Assembly (NCBI GenBank): GCA_036925085.1
Contig: JAUPFP010000003.1
Coordinates: forward strand, 10,624,008 to 10,688,007
Direction of reading: 5' to 3'
DNA: 64,000 nucleotides
From: Brachycybe producta
Lineage: Eukaryota > Arthropoda > Diplopoda > Playtdesmida > Andrognathidae
In this document: positions 32,720 to 45,700 of the stretch, piece after piece
How positions within the stretch are numbered: the first letter of the stretch is position 1
How the letters are laid out: each line of letters opens with the position of its first letter
The notes under the pieces: generated by a model
The model's input: only the letters and a program-made list of their open reading frames with translations
Told to the model about the DNA's origin: nothing
Databases searched by the model: none
Made by a program: the position numbers and the translations under genes

Positions 32720-33576
32720 TGATACTATTTTCTGGATGGGCACTAGCATAGTGTCCCACCACGACAGGTACAACAGGAACGACTAAGAGCTTGCTGGTGC
32801 TTGGCTTTAAATATGATTTCACTTTGAAATCATGTGACAGTAAGCCACCAATAAGCTTTTGGCTTACAATTCAAATTTTAATGAGATGCAAAAGTAAAAC
32901 AGAAAAATCTCAACATTGGGTCTATGGGAGACCACATGGGGGTCAAAAACCCATTTCGTTTTGTATAGACCCAATGTTAAATTTGAAACAATCATGCCAA
33001 TGCAACTCTATGGAGGATCCAAAAAGGTCATTTAAGCCTATCCATAGAGGTGCATTGGAAGAATTTTCAAGTGACAGTTTAGAGAACCAAATTATTTGAA
33101 GTTGCTGAAATGTTCTCCAAATGATAAAACCATATGTTAATGTTAACCAGTGAATGTTTACAAACACATGTTTTTCGTTCGTGACATTATTGGTAATTTA
33201 TTGGGTGATGGGATTTTAGGATGGACGATGGTCAATGGAGACCTATTGTGAGAAAATCAGCAGGGGTCATGCAGTGAAGATTTTTCATTTGAAGTGTTGA
33301 CAGATTAAATAGCTGCAGGCTAAGAGAAGAGGAGGGGAAGGATCGTTTTACCGCCACCCCTTCCTCATAGATAGAGAAAAGAGAAGAGATGACATCACGT
33401 TGTCATGGTGACGACCATGCTTTAGGGTGAATTGATCTAAGGGTGTGAGGGGGAACATTTGCGATGCCTACGCACAACCCTTTTTATAACTGTGAAAAGA
33501 AGAAGAAAGAATGAGCAGACGATGCGTTGCTATAGTAACACCATGCTGTCGGCTCTAAAAATTCGGGTTTGTTACA
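32720..33576 (-). repeat. 5' LTR of the large Ty3-like element
   Basis: 857 bp, starting TGTAACAAACCCG on the minus strand at 33576 and ending GTATCA at 32720. By eye it differs from the 3' LTR at about one site in its U5 part (32720-33240) but at about twenty sites in the R/U3 part (33241-33576). TATAAAAA lies near 33488-33481. The adjoining internal sequence shows no obvious tRNA primer site. Confidence 0.85.
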
Positions 33577-33839
33577 AGTCTTAGACTTAGACTAGACTTA
33601 GACTGAAAATCACAATTCTACAGTTTTATTTTATTCATTTATTCTGTTTTATACCCAGCATTCTTTTCAGATTTATAGTGGAAATTTCATCATTTTATTG
33701 AAAATGGTCCAAAATAGGTAGTTACCAAAAATGGCCACATTTGAACACTTTTATTAATTGTGTAGGCAAATGGCGTCCTAGTTATATGAGACATCTTTAC
33801 AAGCCTCTAAAGATTTAATATCCTGAATTTCTACTGGAG
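33577..33839. other. Flank between the LTR and a P-like relic
   Basis: A short run of (A)CTTAGA repeats lies at 33579-33605. Nothing else is recognised. Confidence 0.4.
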
Positions 33840-35390
33840 GTTTTCATTAAAAGACATTGATCTTACAAAGAAATGGGTTGCAGCTATGAAATGAGATTCG
33901 TGGACTCCAACTGAAAACTCCAATTTGTGTTCAGATCATTTCATCGATGCTAACTACTGCTACAATAACGAACTACGCTACCTACTACCCGGTGTAGTCC
34001 CATCTGTTTTTAAATTTCCTGATCATTTGATGAAAAATAAAGGTCAGTGGCCACCTCCAAGGGAACGTGTTCAACTTCAACAAAAACGGAAACTAAAGAA
34101 TGAAGACTGTTGTGAAATTCCAGGTATACAACATGTTCATTGCTATATTGGCATGATGAAATTTCCTATTGTGCTAATATACATAGTACAGATATAGAGC
34201 CGGAGATTCAACCACCAGTATCGATTGAAACAATATTAACACACCACGGGTATGCCTTACAAAGTCCCAGGAAAGTGAAGAAAATGTATGATGAGCAAAA
34301 GAAAGAATGTCAACGGCTACATAAGGTATTACACATGGTGAAACAAGACACAAAACGCCAAAGAAAGAAGTGTGCTAACCTACATGAAGTAACATTAGGT
34401 TTAAGACGTATATTGTCTGAAACAGGTGCCCTCATTACAGAAAATTGTTTTGATGAGGTCTTTAAAGATTTGCTAATAAATCATGCAAATGGGTTTAAAA
34501 AGAACAAGTACCCAGAACAGGTTAAAACATTTGCCCTAACACTGAATTTCTATTCTACCAAAGCATACAATTATTTGAGGAAATTTATAAAGCTTCCACA
34601 CCCTCGTACAATCTGTCATTGGGCTTTAGCAGTTGATGGGAGACCTGGTTTTACAGAAGAAAGTTTTTGCAAAATTAGTTCACACATTAAAAACAATGGA
34701 CCTGTTCTAGGGTGTTTAATGATGGACGAAATTGCCATCAAGAAAGGATTAGACTGCGATGGAAAACAAGTGATAGGCTACTGTGATTTGGGGAATGCAA
34801 ACATTGAAAATGATAATTGTCCAGTTGCCAAAGAGGCACTAGTATTCATGTTGACTGCTGTTAACTGCAGTTGGAAAATACCAATTGGATATTGTTTGAT
34901 TGCTGGTTTAAATGCTGACGCGAGAATAAATTTAATTAACCAGTATATAGAGAAATTACATGATATTGGTGTTAGAGTTGTTGCCTTAACTTGTGATGGC
35001 ACTTCAACAAATAAGGCAGTGCTTGATGGTCTTGGTGTGAACCTTAATAGTAACCGAAAAAGCTGGTTTGCACATCCATCTAATGAATTGCAAAAGGTTT
35101 ATTGCTTACTGGATGCAGCTCATATGCTAAAATTAGCTGTGACAATGTTGTGCAATACATTGCAGGTAATGTGGTCTGTACGCATAGTAAAAAGCTAAGT
35201 TGTAGGGAATGTGTAAATTGTTTATATGCTGATGTAAGCACTCAAAAGACAGGATTGATTATGCAGAGAGATGTACGCAATGCTTTAATAAACCCATCTT
35301 TAAATGTCATAGTAATATGTAAAACCGCTGAAACAGTTTTTCGGTCAGCAGAGCTTGCATCAAGCCGAACCAACAAGAAATTCATGATGA
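33840..35390 (+). pseudogene. P/THAP-type transposase relic C
   Basis: The plus strand reads the C-terminal half of a THAP domain from about 33870: KKWVAAMK, a TGA stop, then DSWTPTENSNLCSDHF and LLPGVVPSVFKFP. After a shift near 34150, a 352-codon frame (34140-35198) holds a coiled-coil segment, the YSTKAYNYLRKFIKLPHP block and three acidic blocks: CLMMDEIAIKKGLD, ALTCDGTSTNKAVLDG and CLLDAAHMLKL. At 35128 the frame jumps to the C-terminal part (VVQYIAGNVV, LSCRECVNCL), so the segment between is deleted. The intact catalytic Asp positions make it useful for classification; the stop and deletion make it inactive. Confidence 0.7.
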
Positions 35391-35399
35391 GGTTAATTT

Positions 35400-35990
35400 G
35401 CTCAACAATTTTGTCTCCTGTCATGGCGGCTACGTTCCAATCTAGATTGTTGGTTTGCCCTCTGTCGCAAGTGCAACAGAGAGAAAAAAACCATTAGTCA
35501 TGTGACCGGAAGCTGTCCTATGAACAACCTGTTAATAACATCTCGCCACCATTCTGTTAAGCATCAAATCACCGATCTACTACATGGAAGAGGCCTTGTA
35601 TGTTTTGAGGAAGTGTATGCGGTCGACTCAGAAGGCAATTCTAGGTTCAGCGATATCATGGCATTTGACCCTAAAGGCAAAAAAGCCTTCGTCATCGACC
35701 CTACTGTTCGTTATGAGACTAACGACATCGATCAAGACAATTCTATTCGTGAGGAAAAGGCTCGGATATACGAGGGGTGCTTTGCGTTCTACAATGATAA
35801 GTAGACACCAAAGTTTGGGATCAGGGAGTGGGCTGTTCGCGGACTGTGGTTCAGGAGCCGCGGCACCGTGGGTAAATCCATACTTCACTTTTGGACCGAA
35901 TTCAATCTGGATTATTCTCAGATCAAGATCATCGCAGAGGAGGTGCTTACCTCAACGATCCACATTATACACAACCATATTTATACCTAA
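35400..35990 (+). pseudogene. R2-like LINE: zinc knuckle and restriction-like endonuclease end
   Basis: The plus strand encodes ALCRKCNREKKTISHVTGSC, a CCHC knuckle, then RHHSVKHQITDLLHGRG, RFSDIMAF and KAFVIDPTVRYETND. The PD-(D/E)xK-like order with FSD and VID is that of the C-terminal restriction-like endonuclease of R2/NeSL-type LINEs. One stop follows DK near 35803, and the same frame runs on through WAVRGLWFRSRGTV to HNHIYT and a stop at about 35988. Upstream RT is absent. A 3' untranslated region with AATAAAG near 36134 follows. Confidence 0.65.
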
Positions 35991-36154
35991 ATTGTCAATT
36001 AATGTTAACTTTTTCGTTTTTTTCACTTCTTTCTCGTATATTCACTCATTTCGTATTCCATTATTGTCTTTCGACTGATTAGTATGCTGTGTATTATAGC
36101 AACCTACAATATTTAGGCAGCACACTTTGTTAATAAAGTTTCTTCTTCTAGGAA

Positions 36155-36577
36155 CAGACATGGCGGCCGCATCGCCTCTCTATCCCCTCCATCTCTTTGG
36201 TCAAGGCCTTTACTCTCAGGTCTTGCTGTGACACAGTACTAGTCAATTTAGTCAAATATCTAATGTTTACCATCTTATACACCATCTAGTTTGAGAAATC
36301 ACAAGCTCCATCTTTTTTTCTTAAATGTGGCCTTAAGTTTGGCCGCAAGTGTGGCCATATGCCCATATCTTTTTTTTTTTTAACTTTATTTGTGTATGTC
36401 CTTTACGGGGCTTCGTACAAAAGTGTCGTCGTGTAGGCGATGCTTTAGAGACAAGGCGTTTTAATTTACATCCGGTTCGAAATTCCCACCTCTGTATTGG
36501 ACACTCTTGTGATTTTGCATCTCACCACCAGGGGCGGTATTACGATAGGTTATATTTAGTGGTGTAGTACTGCAACT
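36155..36577 (+). promoter_or_regulatory. Probable promoter and 5' UTR of the EDEM gene
   Basis: This stretch lies between the LINE tail and the EDEM start codon. It has no clear TATA box at a fitting distance. From 36425 to 36500 it is locally richer in CpG than its surroundings. No in-frame ATG extends the EDEM frame convincingly upstream of 36578. The assignment rests on position. Confidence 0.35.
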
Positions 36578-39500
36578 ATGCAATGTAACGTTTTTGTTTT
36601 GGTTGTTTTATTTTGTGGCTATTTAATTTCGTTTGTGTGTTTGTGCAATAGTTTAAACATCTTTAAATACAAATTAGATGAATTCGAAAAAAAATATGGC
36701 ACTTTTAGTGAAAGAACTCGGTTAGAAATGTTGAAAGAAGCAAAGGAAATGTTTTATTTTGGTTACGACAATTACATGCGCCACGCATTTCCGCATGATG
36801 AACTGGATCCCATTCATTGCACTGGAAGGGGACCCGACACAGAAAATCCGTAAGTTCATCCTCGTATATTTAAAATGTGTGCACAAAATCATCGAATCGA
36901 ACATAAAAACATAAATTAACTAAATAAACCCAGTAAGGTTGGTCCATACTATTTTCAGATGCGCACAAAACCTGCGCACGCGCATGACGTCATTTCATAG
37001 TTTAAATTTGAATTAAATTACTACTCGGTAAGCAGTTTAAAGAGAAGCGATTGTGCGCAGCAAGGTACAGTCGTTTGCCCCGCACCTTTTATAAGGAACG
37101 GCAACTTCTAATTGGTTTGTTGTTTGGTCTGACGTCACATGCCCCGCCCTTTTCAATTTTTAATTGGTTGATATTTGGTATGACGCGCAGAAAAGGGCGG
37201 GGCAAACGACTGTATCTTGCTGCGCACACGTGCCTTTGTTCAAAGCGCCTATGGCAAAGGTACAATTTCGTTCCGCACCTGATGCCAGGGTATTATTTAG
37301 ATTAGAAGCCCCGTATAGCGTCGGGCCTCAAGGCTGCTGCTCTAGACTTGACTGGCTCGAATCGGAAAGGAAAATTCACGATGGAATAAAAACTAAAGAA
37401 TCGAATAGGTAAACCCACACTACCTGGATGGAATCGGCTCCGCTGGGATAGCCAGAGGGGCCTGCTAGAGAGTGGATTATATTTTGGATTGTCTACTGTG
37501 GGTGAGCTGAAGAGAGCCGTTCCGCATCCCAATTACCACAATAGCTTGATTAGGACAACTATTTGGGAAGAGATAGGAGGGGTTTATTTGATGAACCCAG
37601 CATTTTTGTTTCTTTTCAATTCTTTCCTCATCAACTTCGGAAAGGAGGAACGTGTACATTTCTTCATTGGAGCTGCTCGAATTCATTTTTTATGCTGCGA
37701 TAGTAAAGCACAGACACTTGTGGAATGAGTGAAGAGCAACCGTGCACATCCCTCCAGCTTCAGAACTTCCGGTGTAGGCCTAATGTGATGACAAGGACGG
37801 GCATGCGTCCGGCTCCTAACCTGTTTGAGCAGGATCCAAAAGACGCATATCTTTAGATGAAGCTTCAAGTAGGCTTCTTTTTACAGTCCACGAACGGTAT
37901 AAAGGCGGTAAAAAATTCTTCGAAAGCTCATCCAAGAGATTATTATATATGCTGGGGATATCTGATAGACATCTTATATTTCTGATATTTGACAGTTTTT
38001 CAGAATATCCGATCGACTACAAGGCACTATCCAAACGGATATTTCTGAAAAAAATGTCTTCTTATTTTGATGCTTATACTAAGGAGAGATTTGCTAATTC
38101 AATGACACCCATTTCAGGGTGTGGATGATGTAAATAACATGATTTTCTTGAGATTTTTTTTACATACAGTATTACATATCAAAATGTAATTCACTCACTA
38201 TTGTGGCAACCTGGTCTGCTCTATTTCAAAATTGTTTAATGGAGCAGACGAATTCCCTATGGTGGTCTGCCTGACAGCTACAGTAGGCTGTTGGGACGGA
38301 CGCCATTTTGGTGCCAGCAGACCTCTCGCCATTAAGTTCAATGGGTGAGAGGTCACAATGACTCTGTCCCCTCCTGGTGGAGTTGCCTGGAGGTTTCAAT
38401 GGCTTGGTCAACCATTGAATCTGGGAAGTGTGTTGTAGGCAGCTCAAGGGACTAGACCTGTAGATGGAGGTCAAGGAGACCTCCATTGTCCAGTTTTTGT
38501 GATTCATCTTGTGTTTGCCTTCTGGCCATTAGGCCTGGTTTTATATTTATGGGGTCTTGGCTGGTCAAGTGGACCAGCCAAGGTGTGTAAATATTCACTG
38601 CCTGCAAGTGTCATTAAATATACGTTCTTTTTATTTAATATACTTGTGTCATGTCGGTCATTTTGGGGAGTACCGCGGGGAGGGTGGGTTTCCGGTTGGG
38701 GAACTATACCACCGTTCTGTTTTGGCCGGTGCTCGTGTCGGCTTGCGGTGAAACACTGGTGTTTCACCACGATATTATCGGCGTGGCGGCATGCTTCATC
38801 GTCGTGTCCATAGAGGGAGGCTCTGTGCCGGCACATCCCAGGTGTTAACTGTAGGAGGCGGCTACGTGTACGGTTCTGTCCCCGTATCAGATCCTGGAAG
38901 TGGGTAAGTTTTCTCCGTTGAATTTACCGGGTGTATTGCGACGGTCCGGTGGGACGTTACACTATTCATGATCATCTATAGAAAGTATTAGAAACACCTA
39001 AACCCCATCCACTCTGAATTCAGTGAATTGACATAAGTTTTGAATCGCGCATTTGCACACACACAGGAGGACGACATTCTTTTTGTCTTCCCTGGGAATG
39101 TATTTCACAGAACATTTTTGTTGTCACTCTTCCGGTTCACGTGTCATAACTTCATTCATTTTGTCAATTTAATTCTCAGTGAGAGAGGTTTTTAACTTTT
39201 GAGTGATAGTTTTTTGGTCCTATAGGACTTATCATGGAGTTAAAAAAAAACGTATAATCTTAAACGTTATTAAAAAATAGAAGGACCTTTTCAAAATTTA
39301 TAAAAAGGACACATCGTGAAGCCAATACATTAAAGCACGTGCTTACTTTTTTGTTATTGTTCTAGATCGTTTTTAAAGAGAGTTCTTCAAATATTTGTGG
39401 CGCGGTTTTTGAGCCAATGGGATTTAACATGGAGTTAAAAACGATTTTGAACCTTGTTTAAAAATAGACGGTCCTTTTCAAAATTTATATAAAGTGAGCA

Positions 39501-39717
39501 CGTAAAAGAACAATACTTTTGTTGCATTTCGCGCTTTGCTGTATTTTAATTGAGCGATTGTGAGGCGATTTCTTGCAGTTTAGTAATACCATATATAGGA
39601 GCTCTCATTTGTCTCGTCGTCTGCTCAAAACAACAAGATGGACGTGTTCTAGGCTCTTAACTTTAAAACATCAATACTTGTTAGATAAGGTCCACATTAG
39701 TAAAATTTTAGGCGTTC

Positions 39718-39753
<36 letters not shown>

Positions 39754-42700
39754 TAGAATTCAACATAAATATTTTAGCCTCGAATTCAAACGTTTTGCCA
39801 CGTAAATATTTATGTCATGGACTGTGTGTCTCTATACTACAACTAGTTTGCGGCACAAATCTCTTTTGATGAACCGACAACAAACGTTTCGCGTACGTTG
39901 AATGTGGCGAAAATTCTTGCATGAGTTTGTATGCTTTGTACACGTCCGTACTTGTTAGCACTCGCATAAACGTTTGCTGAATGCAACATACAATGTCAAT
40001 TTTTTTACTAATGTGGCTCTGACTTCAGGTTACTGTAAATTACTAAATTAGGGAACTCGGTGATTTTGAACAATGTAGGACTGTTACACAAAACAAGTAT
40101 TTTGTTAATTGTGTAAAAATTCAAAAAAATGGCATCTATATGCTAAACATATCTTAGGGCTTTATTTATAGTTTAATTATTATCAAAACGGATATTCGTT
40201 ATCCGACAAAAAGATGAAAGTCGGATATCCGTTAGATCCGTTACACACCATTGCCATGCAATATGATTGATTTACGAGACCAGTCTTAACAGTGACATTT
40301 GAACTTTTTTCTATTCTTGTTTCTAACATTAAACCAAGTATTGTGTGTTTTGGTATTTGTATTTTTGAATTTATTCTAAGAATATTTTGTCCAAACGCTG
40401 TCGGAAGTTATGTTAGTGCAAACGGTATTTTGACCACTTATACCTTTCGAGTTATTAATAAACATTGTAGAGTTTTTGCTTTTTTTAACAGTGTGTAATA
40501 TGTAATAAGCCTACTTTTAATTTTCTTTTCTAGTGGCAATATAAATATCAATGATGTACTGGGTGACTACTGTTTAACTTTGGTTGATGCATTAGATACA
40601 CTTGCAGTAAGTTAATATACATGTACTTGTATTCCTAATCATTCAAACTTCTATTCTTGATTCGGGGGTAAATATTTCTTTTATTTTCTACTTTTGTCTT
40701 TTGAGGGGTTTTCTGCTGTCGTTAATAGCAACCGTAGTCTGCTACTGTTTATGAAATAAAAATAATAGTCATAAACGATGTAAGATATGGTCAATGATAT
40801 GGTAAGATATGGTAATGACTTGGTGTGGAATGGTTTAAAGTGCTGTTCACAAATATGCAAACAAGTGGCGACATTTAGGTTGACCCTATGTCTGGTGAAT
40901 TCGTGCATATAGACGTTGTAGCAGTAAGAAAAAATGTGTCCACATGAATTAGATGTTTTGCTGGCACGAACGATCCAATGACAAGGTCTTCGTGTCTCTC
41001 AAAACATAAAGGTTCGTCCACACCATGGTTAATTGTTATATTATGTTTATTCCAAAGTCTATCTTTTGATAATGTTAAGCCTGAATATTTGTTTTCATTA
41101 ATATGGGTTAGCTGAACACCTTCCATAAAGTTAATATGTTTGTTTTGGTGTGGACATTCCTTTTGGTTCGCATCAGTTCAAACAAAGTTATTAATCAAAA
41201 ATAACCAATAAACACAACTATGAACAGCAGTCCATAAGAGAGAAATGTCTAGTGACACTTCCTGTCCCCACGTGTTGTTATTTTTCCCTGTGAATTTCAT
41301 CGCTCAAAATGGAAACACGCAACAAAATAAGTAACATGAGGAAAGCTGTTGAATGTCAAAATGTAGTCAGTTGTTGCTTGCTTGTGTGGACAGCACGTCT
41401 GGCTCACATTTTAGGCTGGCAACATTTTTTTTTACACTTGAATTATGTAAATTGTTTTGTTTAATATAAAAGGTGCTGACCAGAGGGGAAATTTTTAATT
41501 TTCTAAACTTATTTTGTCCAAAATTTAAAAAAAATGTGTAGCCTACTGGTGTTGCAAGTTACTACCACGGCCCACCCGCCAATAGACTTTAGGCCACTCA
41601 TGCCCGAGGGCATATAACAGTATGTTACAGACACAGTGAGAAAACAATACACACTGGGGTGCCCGAGGGCAAGTGTCATGCTAAGTGTAAATTGTAGATC
41701 AATGACAAGTTCATGGCAGTCTGGTTGGTAGACACTAGCCTTCTGTACCAGATCCGCTACTGGTGCTGTTGTTGCTCTTGTCTGTGCCATCAGTATTGTC
41801 ATCATCTGTAGTGGTGTACGCGAAAACTGCCTCTTTTGCGAAGGTACACAGGGCTGCCATATGGTTGCAGAGAACTGATGGAATTGCAGGCCAGACAACA
41901 CCCACTTAAGAAATTTCTCAAACTAAATGATCACGTGCAATGACCCGGCGTGGGAGAAGGCCGGTAAAGTATGTGATCCAGTGAATCATCCTCGCGAGCA
42001 TCACATGGACAACATCCACCCGAGGTAGATAGGTGGAATTCTACGAAGATAGCAATTGAATGGCCCGTGACCAGTGAGTAGAGAAACAATTTTCCCTACA
42101 AAAATGCATTGGAACTGGTCTACACGTTGGATAAAGGCATGTACTTGGCACCCTGTATTGGCAAAAGTCCACATTGCTTGCCACGCCCGCAGCTCTTTGG
42201 CACGACCTGAGTCACGCAAGCTCGATAACGGTGCACTGTGGTGAATTGCACTAGGTGCATTAGTCCACTTTTTTGCCAGTTCATCTGCCCGTTCAGTCCA
42301 GATGTGATCTGCATGAGCTTTGATCCAGGCCAGTCGAATGTTTCTCTCATAGCTGCGGAATCGGGTAATCGCAGAGTTTGCATGATATGAATCGGCATAC
42401 GAAATGTTTCCCGATGCCACAGCTATAAGAGCAGAAAGCGAATCTGAACAGATTACTGCTGATGTCCCTCGTGGGGTGCGTGCACCTCCTATTTGGATTG
42501 CCTTCCGAATTGCAAAGAGTTCTGCCTGGAACACCGTGCAGTCATCAGGCAAGCAACAACCCCAAGAATAAATTTCGCGATTGTCCCGCACCAGAACCAA
42601 TGCTGACCCGACCTTCTGATCGCATTTGGACCCATCAGTGTAGACGCTTAGTGTTGAGAGACTGACGAGTTCAGTTGACCACTTTTCTACAATGTATGCT

Positions 42701-45700
42701 TGTTGAAGTCCTGGGTGGAGAGTTTCATGGGTGGCTATTGGAATGTCCAGTTCTCTAGTAGATGCCGATCGCTGAGCCCATTGTTGGTAGCGACTGTGTG
42801 CCAGAGTTGGCACAGGTGAACAGTGTGAAAGCACTTGTAGTGCACGTGTTGGTGCAGTTCGGTATGCTTTTGTGATTGCTAGAAGAAAGGGTCGCTGGGC
42901 CATGTCTAGTAAGCGGATAATTTTCTTTGAGGTTCCCGTACTTCCCCAGACCTCTGCCTCATAAAGTAGCATGGGAAGCACTGCACGAAAATACACTGCT
43001 CGAAGTACATCAGGACTCATACCCCAATTACGGCCACATACAGAAAACAGTCTGGCTGCCATGCATCCCACCTTTCTTTGAATGTACCGTGCATGGTGAC
43101 CCCAGGTGAAGCAAGGGTCGATCATCACCCCCAGGTAGAGCAGAGAGTCTGCTGGCTTGATTAAGGTGTTGCTCATATGAAGATATGGTTTTCGTACGAG
43201 TGGCCGGGCTGGGTGAAATAGAACGACAGTCTTGCTGGTAGCATATGAGTTTGTTAGCTCATGCCCAGTCTTCACATCGTGCCCAAAATGCATGAAATTT
43301 AGCTTCTAGCAATTGTACTGAAGGTCCACAGAGCAATCCAAGTGAGTCATCTGCAAAAGCTTGTATGCGATCATTGGCAGTTAATACTACACGAATGTGG
43401 GCCAGGAAAGATTCCATTAATACTAACCACAGCACAGGTCCCATACATGAGCCTTGAGGACACCTACTGGTGTATGAAATTGTTACAGACTGATAAAATG
43501 TTTTATGCTGACTGTCAGTTCAAGGCGCAGTGGCAGATCCAGGTGGCATGCACCCCTCTATAAAGGGAAAGGAAAGAAAAAAGCGAGTGATGGCCCTAAT
43601 GAATGCATGTTATCATTAAACACACATTGATGGCGTGTGCATGTATACTGGTTAGGGTGGTCCCTTGATATATATGGTAATTTTTAAATGCAAATATTTC
43701 ATGTTCTGATCCCCCAGAATTGTTCTCCCAACCAAAAAAATAGTCTACATAAAAGTTTATAAATTTTAATTGATATTTAGAGGTAGCTCAATGAATTCAA
43801 AGTTTTCGTAATAGCGTAATCATTATGTATTCTCCTAAAATGTATATACCATTGTTTATCTAGTGTCACTAATATTGAAATAATTAGAATGAACTATTTT
43901 GTATACATAAGTTACAATTAAAACACAACAATGTAATTTATGCACATTTTATTAACATTGGACCAAACATGTAATGACTACAAAGTAGCTAATGTAGTCT
44001 TTTTGCAATCTGGATAACGACTAGAATGTTCTTTCACAACTTGAAGCAAATACTGTTTCTGATCTTCATTTTTTGTTAATATTGGATTGTACTCTTTCAT
44101 CAATGCCACACCTCTTTCAGCATTGTCATTCACAACTTGTAAGTGTTTTATGATATCCTTAGCTTGCTTGTAGTCTTCTCGCAGATGCCATATCTTTGGA
44201 TCATGTTCTAAGAACCTTTTGGAAATGCCAAGATGGTCAAATAAGTGCATTGAGTTCTTAGATACAAAGTCTTCTATTCTCATATTAACGGAGCCACTGG
44301 CATTTTTGGATTCTCTTCAGAGGCTGATCTGCACCTTCCTTTTCATAAAGATATTTTAGCATTGCCTGTTTTGATTTGATTGGCACACTGTCATCAAAAA
44401 ATGCCAATCCAACTAGTTCCTCACTTAAGTACCAAAAATGTCCCTCAAATTTCTTGCAAGTAACATTGGATATTGAAGGATTGATTTTTTTATAATCTCT
44501 TAAGCTTTTGCAGAAGCTGTTGATCATTGAAAGCAGCAGTAATGGGAAGTGGGGCAGTGAACCAAGCCTTGATGTAGACATAAACAAGAAAGACACATAT
44601 GTTGCATAGTCCTTTTTTTTCTCTTGCAGTGAGAGTAAACTGGTTACGAAACAGCCACATTTTTAGCGAGTATATTGCTTTGGACATTCATCTTGCATGA
44701 TGTACAGCCCCAGGGGCTAAAAATCGCACACCTCGTGGTGGTGTACCTCCCAGAAAGATAATAGCTAATTCTAAACATTCTCTGTAATTATCTCTGATTT
44801 TAGTGTCAGTTTGTTGAAGCTGGTTAGTACAGAATTCAATGACATTGTCTTTTTCATCTTTCATCACAAGCTGTACTGCTGTCTAAAGACATGTAAGATG
44901 ACTGATCTATTTTAACCCAGAATTGCGTGAATCGCTTGAATATGGTTACATCAGGGCCAGAAAAGGTACAACCCATGGCTTCATTAAATGCACTAGCAAG
45001 AACAAGTTCTAAGATATGGTGACGACATGAAAAATACAGAAGATCCTTCTGCAATTTCTGCTCTAACAGAATACAAGTTCCATTTCTGTGACCTGTGTTG
45101 CTAAATGTGGTATCGAAGCACATAGCTTTCACTTGATCGACAACATCCCATTCTTTAAGGAAATCTGCAACAGCAGTTGCCTGACACCCCCAGTGCCTGC
45201 CTGCAACTTAGGCACACCTAGAAGCTGGTTAACACCTAAAACCTGAAACAATCACAGGAAGCCGACCTTTTTCTCTCTGTGCAAGTAGAAAATACTTGTC
45301 TTCTAGAATAGTAATCATTGTGAGGGCATCCTTATGAGCAATGTCAAATAAATTATCGAGGTCATCTTTAAACTGACTCTCATGACTTTGCTGAACAGCA
45401 CTTTTCCTATTACAATTTTTTTTCAGTTTGACCCACTTCTCATGAAGCTGTTCTGTCTTCTTGACACAATCCTGTTCATGTCTTATGGGAATCCAGGCTT
45501 TTTCCAAAAATACTGCAGCTTCTTTTACAGCACTACGGGAACTTTCACGGATTGTCTTTTTTAAGGTTCGGTGGTGATAAAAAATACACTGAGCACTTGT
45601 TTATTAGAGGGTAACTTTGATCCCTTGATAGAGGTCTCTTCTGGCCCAATAAGCCATAAAGTATTGGTTTTTCTGGTTGCAGTAGCCATAACTATTAATT

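Larger units (their letters stand above)
20773..33576 (-). mobile_element. Large Ty3-like LTR retrotransposon with extra reading frames
   Basis: A 12.8-kb minus-strand element. Two LTRs of 857-859 bp bound an internal region of 11.1 kb that reads gag, protease, RT, RNase H, integrase, a Cys/His-rich extension, an inserted LINE, a further unrecognised frame, a polypurine tract and the 3' LTR. The gene order with integrase after RNase H is that of Ty3/gypsy. Most frames are broken by indels and at least one stop, so this copy is inactive. The outer 5-bp flanks (GAAAA and AGTCT) do not match, which argues for recombination or for misplaced ends. Confidence 0.8.

Noticed and set aside
20844..33099. 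Identical 102-codon open frames at 20844-21152 and 32791-33099 as a duplicated gene
   Set aside because: Both lie inside the paired LTRs of the Ty3-like element on the antisense strand; identity reflects LTR identity and no protein motif is present.
40681..41126. Short minus-strand frames in EDEM intron 2 as genes or a THAP fragment
   Set aside because: They show no domain motif beyond chance words and no repeat partner; treated as intron sequence.
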